From Candidatus Daviesbacteria bacterium (GTDB lineage: Bacteria > Patescibacteriota > Microgenomatia > Daviesbacterales > UBA10151): DNA of 10,286 nucleotides. Position 1 is the stretch's first letter, and each line of letters opens with the position of its first letter. Under the pieces are notes generated by a model. That model was not told the DNA's origin, searched no databases, and worked only from the letters and a program-made list of their open reading frames with translations. Shown one piece after another: positions 7,902-10,286 of the stretch. The DNA lies in the NCBI GenBank assembly GCA_003519445.1, contig DOWS01000011.1, positions 43,619-53,904 on the forward strand, written 5' to 3'. A program made the position numbers and the translations under genes.

Positions 7902-8161
7902 ACCAAACTTTACATACCCGCATTGTTTCTCCCCAACAAATACTTTTCGAGGGAGAGGCCAATTCTGTTTCTTCAAAAAACATGCAGGGAGCTTTTGATA
8001 TTCTGCCCCAACATGCCAACTTTATCACCACTGTTGAAAACTCCCCTATTATTGTCAGAACTCAAGGCCAAAAACCTCAAGCTTTCAAATTTCCCATAGC
8101 CATAATTTATACAACACGGAATACAGTCAATATCTACACATATATTCAACCCCAATCTTGA
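7898..8161 (+). CDS. atpC: F1 ATPase subunit epsilon, N-terminal beta-sandwich only
   Basis: 87 residues. It matches the beta-sandwich domain of epsilon, which sits between gamma and the c ring: LHTRIVSPQQILFEGEANSV at the start and a GAFDILPQHANFITTVE segment (31-47) that parallels the conserved GELGVLPGHAPL region. Canonical epsilon (around 135-140) carries a C-terminal helical hairpin that inhibits ATP hydrolysis. Here the gene stops at the end of the sandwich. Reading on in the other frames shows no helical domain, so this is not an obvious frameshift. It overlaps the beta stop (ATGA) and is the last gene of the operon. Confidence 0.9.
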   Translation: MNQTLHTRIVSPQQILFEGEANSVSSKNMQGAFDILPQHANFITTVENSPIIVRTQGQKPQAFKFPIAIIYTTRNTVNIYTYIQPQS

Positions 8162-8222
8162 TCCATTTTGTTCTATTTCCTGATATAGTTTGATATCCCA
8201 ACCTTACTATTATAATAACCCC

Positions 8223-8252
8223 TTGACAAACCTATGTAAATCTATGTACGAT
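8223..8252 (+). promoter_or_regulatory. Probable promoter of the MerR-head fibre-like gene
   Basis: Perfect TTGACA at 8223-8228 and TACGAT at 8247-8252 (4 of 6) with an 18-nt spacer. Expected start of transcription is near 8259. Direct-repeat boxes fill the spacer, which suggests a regulated promoter. No convincing intrinsic terminator for the ATPase operon was seen between 8162 and 8222, so read-through from the operon is also possible. Confidence 0.6.
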
Positions 8253-8290
8253 GGATTAAGAATCTATGCACAGTAAGCAGATTTGCATAG
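8232..8290. promoter_or_regulatory. Operator-like array of four CTATG(T/C)A boxes
   Basis: CTATGTA at 8232-8238 and 8242-8248, CTATGCA at 8264-8270, and the inverted TGCATAG at 8284-8290. Start-to-start spacings are 10, 22 and 20 bp, so all boxes face nearly the same side of the helix. The first two lie between the -35 and -10 boxes. A DNA-binding protein, possibly the MerR-like head encoded just downstream, may bind here; this is inference. Confidence 0.5.
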
Positions 8291-8293
8291 ATT
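8261..8293. repeat. Perfect 10-bp inverted repeat
   Basis: AATCTATGCA (8261-8270) and TGCATAGATT (8284-8293) are exact reverse complements around a 13-nt spacer. It could be a DNA operator (it contains two of the boxes) or a hairpin at the very 5' end of the mRNA. There is no T-run after it, so it is not a terminator. Confidence 0.85.
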
Positions 8294-8295
8294 TA

Positions 8296-8337
8296 GGCAG
8301 ACGGAGCCGATTTTAAACAATGAAAAATCCGTCTGTC
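8296..8337 (+). promoter_or_regulatory. Hairpin enclosing the start codon of the fibre-like gene
   Basis: GGCAGACGGA (8296-8305) pairs with TCCGTCTGTC (8328-8337), ten pairs including one G-U. The 22-nt loop (8306-8327) holds the ATG at 8320, and the only Shine-Dalgarno-like bases (CGGAG, 8302-8306) fall almost entirely in the stem. It could limit translation initiation. Confidence 0.5.
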
Positions 8338-10286
8338 AACTACCTCAAGATCGGTCAAGCAGCCAAAGCTTTGGGTGTATCTATTGATACGTTGCGAAGA
8401 TGGGAACGGGCAGGAAAAATAACTGCTACCAGAACCCCCGGCGGGACAAGACTTTATTCTTTTTCAGCCTTAAAAAAAGTTAATCCCTCTTCTGTTGCAG
8501 ACTTTCAGGCAGGAAGCCAAACAACAGAGGAACTGCTTTCTAAAATCCAGAAAAACTCAGAATACTCAGATATTTCTGGCACTCCGAGCCTTTCCGAGTT
8601 TTCTGAAAGTGATTCTTCCGAAATAAAAAAAACTTCCTTGGCAACCAAATTCCTGATAGGCACGGCTATATTATCCGCTATCACTTTGGCTATCACCTCA
8701 TGGATCACAGCTTCATATCTCACTCAACCTAAAACCACTCAACAGTTTTTCAAAAACAATGTGGCTCAAGGTTTACTTTCCCCATTCCATTTTTTAGCAG
8801 AAGAAGCAATAGCCGTAATGAATCCCCAAAAAGCCATAGAGTTGGGGTTTATCCCTCACAAAGCCACTCCTCCAATTGCCAACTCCTCTGTCTTGGCCGT
8901 AACCTCCGGTTCCCAGTTTTTAGAGGTTAATAGCGATACCCAAATTAATGGCTCATTATTTGTGCGCGACAGTATCAATAATTTAAGTTTGGAGGGTACT
9001 CCGTCTGCATCAACATTCGAGATAGCTTCGGGAGATACTACGCTAACAGTAACAAAAAATGCTTTACTGGATCAAGATGTATCAACTTCTTCCAGTCCCA
9101 GCTTTACTGCCCTGACTTTATCATCCTCCACCAATCAAATCACCTCGGCCGGCAAACTGTTTACCTTGCCGCCTACCACCACCACTCTGGTCGGAACAGA
9201 CACTACTCAAACATTAACAAATAAGTCTTTATCCGGTTCGTCAAATACTTTTACCAATATCCCCAACTCCGGCCTGACTAACTCCAAAGTAACAGTTACA
9301 GCCGGCACTAATCTTTCCGGAGGAGGAGATGTATCTCTTGGCGGATCCGTCACCTTAAGTCTGGCATCATCTCCTTCCATATCAGGAGTCATACAACTGG
9401 CAGACGGCACAGCTGCAGCCCCTTCTTTAACTTTCACCAATGATACTGATACAGGACTATATCGAATCGGCTCAAACAGTATCGGTTTAATTACAGGCGG
9501 GTCTGCCACATCAGGCATTACCATCAACTCCTCCGGTAATGTGGGAATTGGAACTATCAACCCTACTACTGCCTTATATGTTGTTGGAGCCGGCACAGTC
9601 ACAAGTGATTTAACAGTTAACGGAACCGTAGGAATTGGAACTTCTGTTACCCCTTCTGCCAAGTTGGGGGTAGCTGGAAATGTAGGAATTGGCGTCAGCT
9701 TTGCCTATGCTAATGTACCAATAAATGGCCTGGCAATACAGGGTAATGTTGGGATAGGCACCACTTCACCTGATTATCCCCTGCATGTTGTTGGTAATGT
9801 GGGGATTGGGACATCATTAACAGTCACTTCTTTGGCTAACCTGGGCGGGTTAAATGTATCAGGAGCTTCATCCTTAAATAATGTCAATGCCCAAAGCTTA
9901 ACTACTGTTGGCAATGTGGGGGTGGGAGGGTCAATAAACACAGTGTCGGCAGGAATATTTGGCTCCCTGGGCGCATCTGCCCTATCTGTGTCCGGGAATA
10001 CCACACTTTCCACTTTAACTACTTCAGGTAATACAGGAATTGGAGGTTCTGCTTCAATAACAGGGTTAACTTATGCATTGGGGGGGCTCCGGGTTAATGG
10101 GTTCTCGGATTTAACAGGTAATGTGGGGATAGGCGGGTCTGCTGTTTTTAACTCTTTGTCCACTTTCCTGTCATCCATCCTGGGGACAGACGGGTCAGCC
10201 ACTGCCCCCGGCTATTCATTTAACCTGGATACTGATACCGGTATCTTCAGGCCGGGAACCAATGCTTTGGGTCTGGCAACAGGAGG
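8320..10286 (+). CDS. MerR-like HTH, one membrane segment and tail-fibre-like repetitive ectodomain (C-terminus outside window)
   Basis: At least 655 residues and open at the window end. Residues about 8-47 are a MerR/excisionase-type helix-turn-helix (LKIGQAAKALGVSIDTLRRW, then GKITATRTPGGTRLY). Residues 48-107 form a Ser/Glu-rich linker. Residues about 111-134 are one membrane helix. Beyond lies a Ser/Thr/Gly-rich, Cys-free region presumed to be outside the cell. It contains TDTTQTLTNKSLSGSS, GTNLSGGGDVSLGGSVTLSL, two DTDTG-type tail-fibre motifs and eight GNVGIG-type repeats. The family resembles large CPR and phage fibre or adhesin proteins whose C-termini often carry a chaperone-like domain, which is not visible here. 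A stop codon lies 3 nt upstream of the ATG, so this is the longest start. A single protein with a DNA-binding head and an outside fibre suggests a surface sensor or surface appendage with self-regulation. Function unproven. Confidence 0.85.
   Translation, partial: MKNPSVNYLKIGQAAKALGVSIDTLRRWERAGKITATRTPGGTRLYSFSALKKVNPSSVADFQAGSQTTEELLSKIQKNSEYSDISGTPSLSEFSESDSSEIKKTSLATKFLIGTAILSAITLAITSWITASYLTQPKTTQQFFKNNVAQGLLSPFHFLAEEAIAVMNPQKAIELGFIPHKATPPIANSSVLAVTSGSQFLEVNSDTQINGSLFVRDSINNLSLEGTPSASTFEIASGDTTLTVTKNALLDQDVSTSSSPSFTALTLSSSTNQITSAGKLFTLPPTTTTLVGTDTTQTLTNKSLSGSSNTFTNIPNSGLTNSKVTVTAGTNLSGGGDVSLGGSVTLSLASSPSISGVIQLADGTAAAPSLTFTNDTDTGLYRIGSNSIGLITGGSATSGITINSSGNVGIGTINPTTALYVVGAGTVTSDLTVNGTVGIGTSVTPSAKLGVAGNVGIGVSFAYANVPINGLAIQGNVGIGTTSPDYPLHVVGNVGIGTSLTVTSLANLGGLNVSGASSLNNVNAQSLTTVGNVGVGGSINTVSAGIFGSLGASALSVSGNTTLSTLTTSGNTGIGGSASITGLTYALGGLRVNGFSDLTGNVGIGGSAVFNSLSTFLSSILGTDGSATAPGYSFNLDTDTGIFRPGTNALGLATG
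9430..9501 (+). repeat. Tail-fibre motif DTDTG...TGG, copy 1 (residues 371-394)
   Basis: A 24-residue block with NDTDTGLYRIGSN followed by SIGLITGG. It has the form of the phage tail-fibre and CPR surface-protein motif (D-T-x-T-G-[IL]-[YF]-R-x-G-x-N-x-[IL]-[GA]-L). It is followed 11 residues later by the first GNVGIG repeat. A second copy starts at 10216. Confidence 0.8.
9535..10137 (+). repeat. Eight GNVGIG-type protein repeats
   Basis: In-frame G-[NT]-[VT]-G-[IV]-G units begin at 9535, 9622, 9676, 9742, 9793, 9910, 10027 and 10117 (residues 406, 435, 453, 475, 492, 531, 570, 600). Unit spacing varies between 17 and 39 residues. Several are followed by a TSP..LHVVG-type strand. The pattern is typical of trimeric fibre or beta-helix-like surface proteins. 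Confidence 0.9.
10216..10286 (+). repeat. Tail-fibre motif DTDTG...TGG, copy 2 (from residue 633)
   Basis: LDTDTGIFRPGTNALGLATGG matches copy 1 at 262 residues' distance, suggesting that the whole module (DTDTG block plus GNVGIG repeats) is repeated beyond the window edge. Confidence 0.8.

Noticed and set aside
8182..8197. Terminator at the end of the ATPase operon (GATAT...ATATC)
   Set aside because: The stem is only 5 AT-rich pairs and no T-run follows; no convincing terminator was found in 8162-8222.
7898..8230. Epsilon truncated by a frameshift
   Set aside because: None of the frames after 8161 encodes a helical domain; the stop coincides with the normal end of the beta-sandwich.
8320..8460. 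IS607-type or phage excisionase gene indicating a mobile element
   Set aside because: The helix-turn-helix continues in frame into a linker, membrane helix and fibre repeats, and no recombinase or transposase is present.
9207..10013. Minus-strand open frames over the fibre gene (Val/Pro-rich)
   Set aside because: Their composition is the reverse-complement shadow of Gly/Thr/Asn-rich repeat codons; the plus strand carries the known motifs.

Overview
The window looks like a chromosomal segment from a small-genome bacterium of the Candidate Phyla Radiation (Patescibacteria), most likely the Microgenomates side. This is an inference from several features: the AT-rich, tightly overlapping genes; a long surface protein with GNVGIG-type repeats beside housekeeping genes; a highly divergent ATPase operon; and heptanucleotide tandem repeats between genes. 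UGA is used as an ordinary stop (ATGA overlaps at 3721 and 7898), which argues against the recoded Gracilibacteria/Absconditabacteria.

Layout. 1-1874 (minus strand) is the N-terminal three quarters of leucyl-tRNA synthetase (leuS). 1875-2190 is a divergent intergenic region with short tandem repeats, a good plus-strand promoter and a terminator-like hairpin in the leader. 2191-8161 is one plus-strand operon of seven genes: a secreted-domain plus c-subunit-like membrane protein, then b-, delta-, alpha-, gamma-, beta- and epsilon-type F1Fo ATPase subunits. 8162-8319 is a regulatory gap with a promoter, an array of CTATGTA-type boxes and two hairpins. 8320 to the window end is the start of a long protein with a MerR-like DNA-binding head, one membrane segment and a repetitive tail-fibre-like ectodomain. 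It runs off the window.

The most interesting object is the ATPase operon. The catalytic F1 head looks ATPase-competent: both P-loops, the beta catalytic Glu and the alpha arginine finger are present. A b/delta stator and a gamma/epsilon stalk are also encoded. There is no subunit a gene, and the only c-like hairpin keeps the F1-facing R-N-P loop but has Val (V250) where the ion-binding Asp/Glu should be. No acidic residue lies in either helix. That hairpin is fused to a signal peptide and a roughly 150-residue extracellular domain resembling the C-terminal domain of large CPR and phage tail-fibre-like proteins. The loss of both halves of the ion path is self-consistent. It suggests an F1-powered rotor or mechanochemical device that turns or works on an extracellular ring rather than a proton-coupled ATP synthase. 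The fibre-like gene next door may be a partner. The alternative is that a canonical a/c pair lies elsewhere in the genome, and this cannot be excluded from the window.
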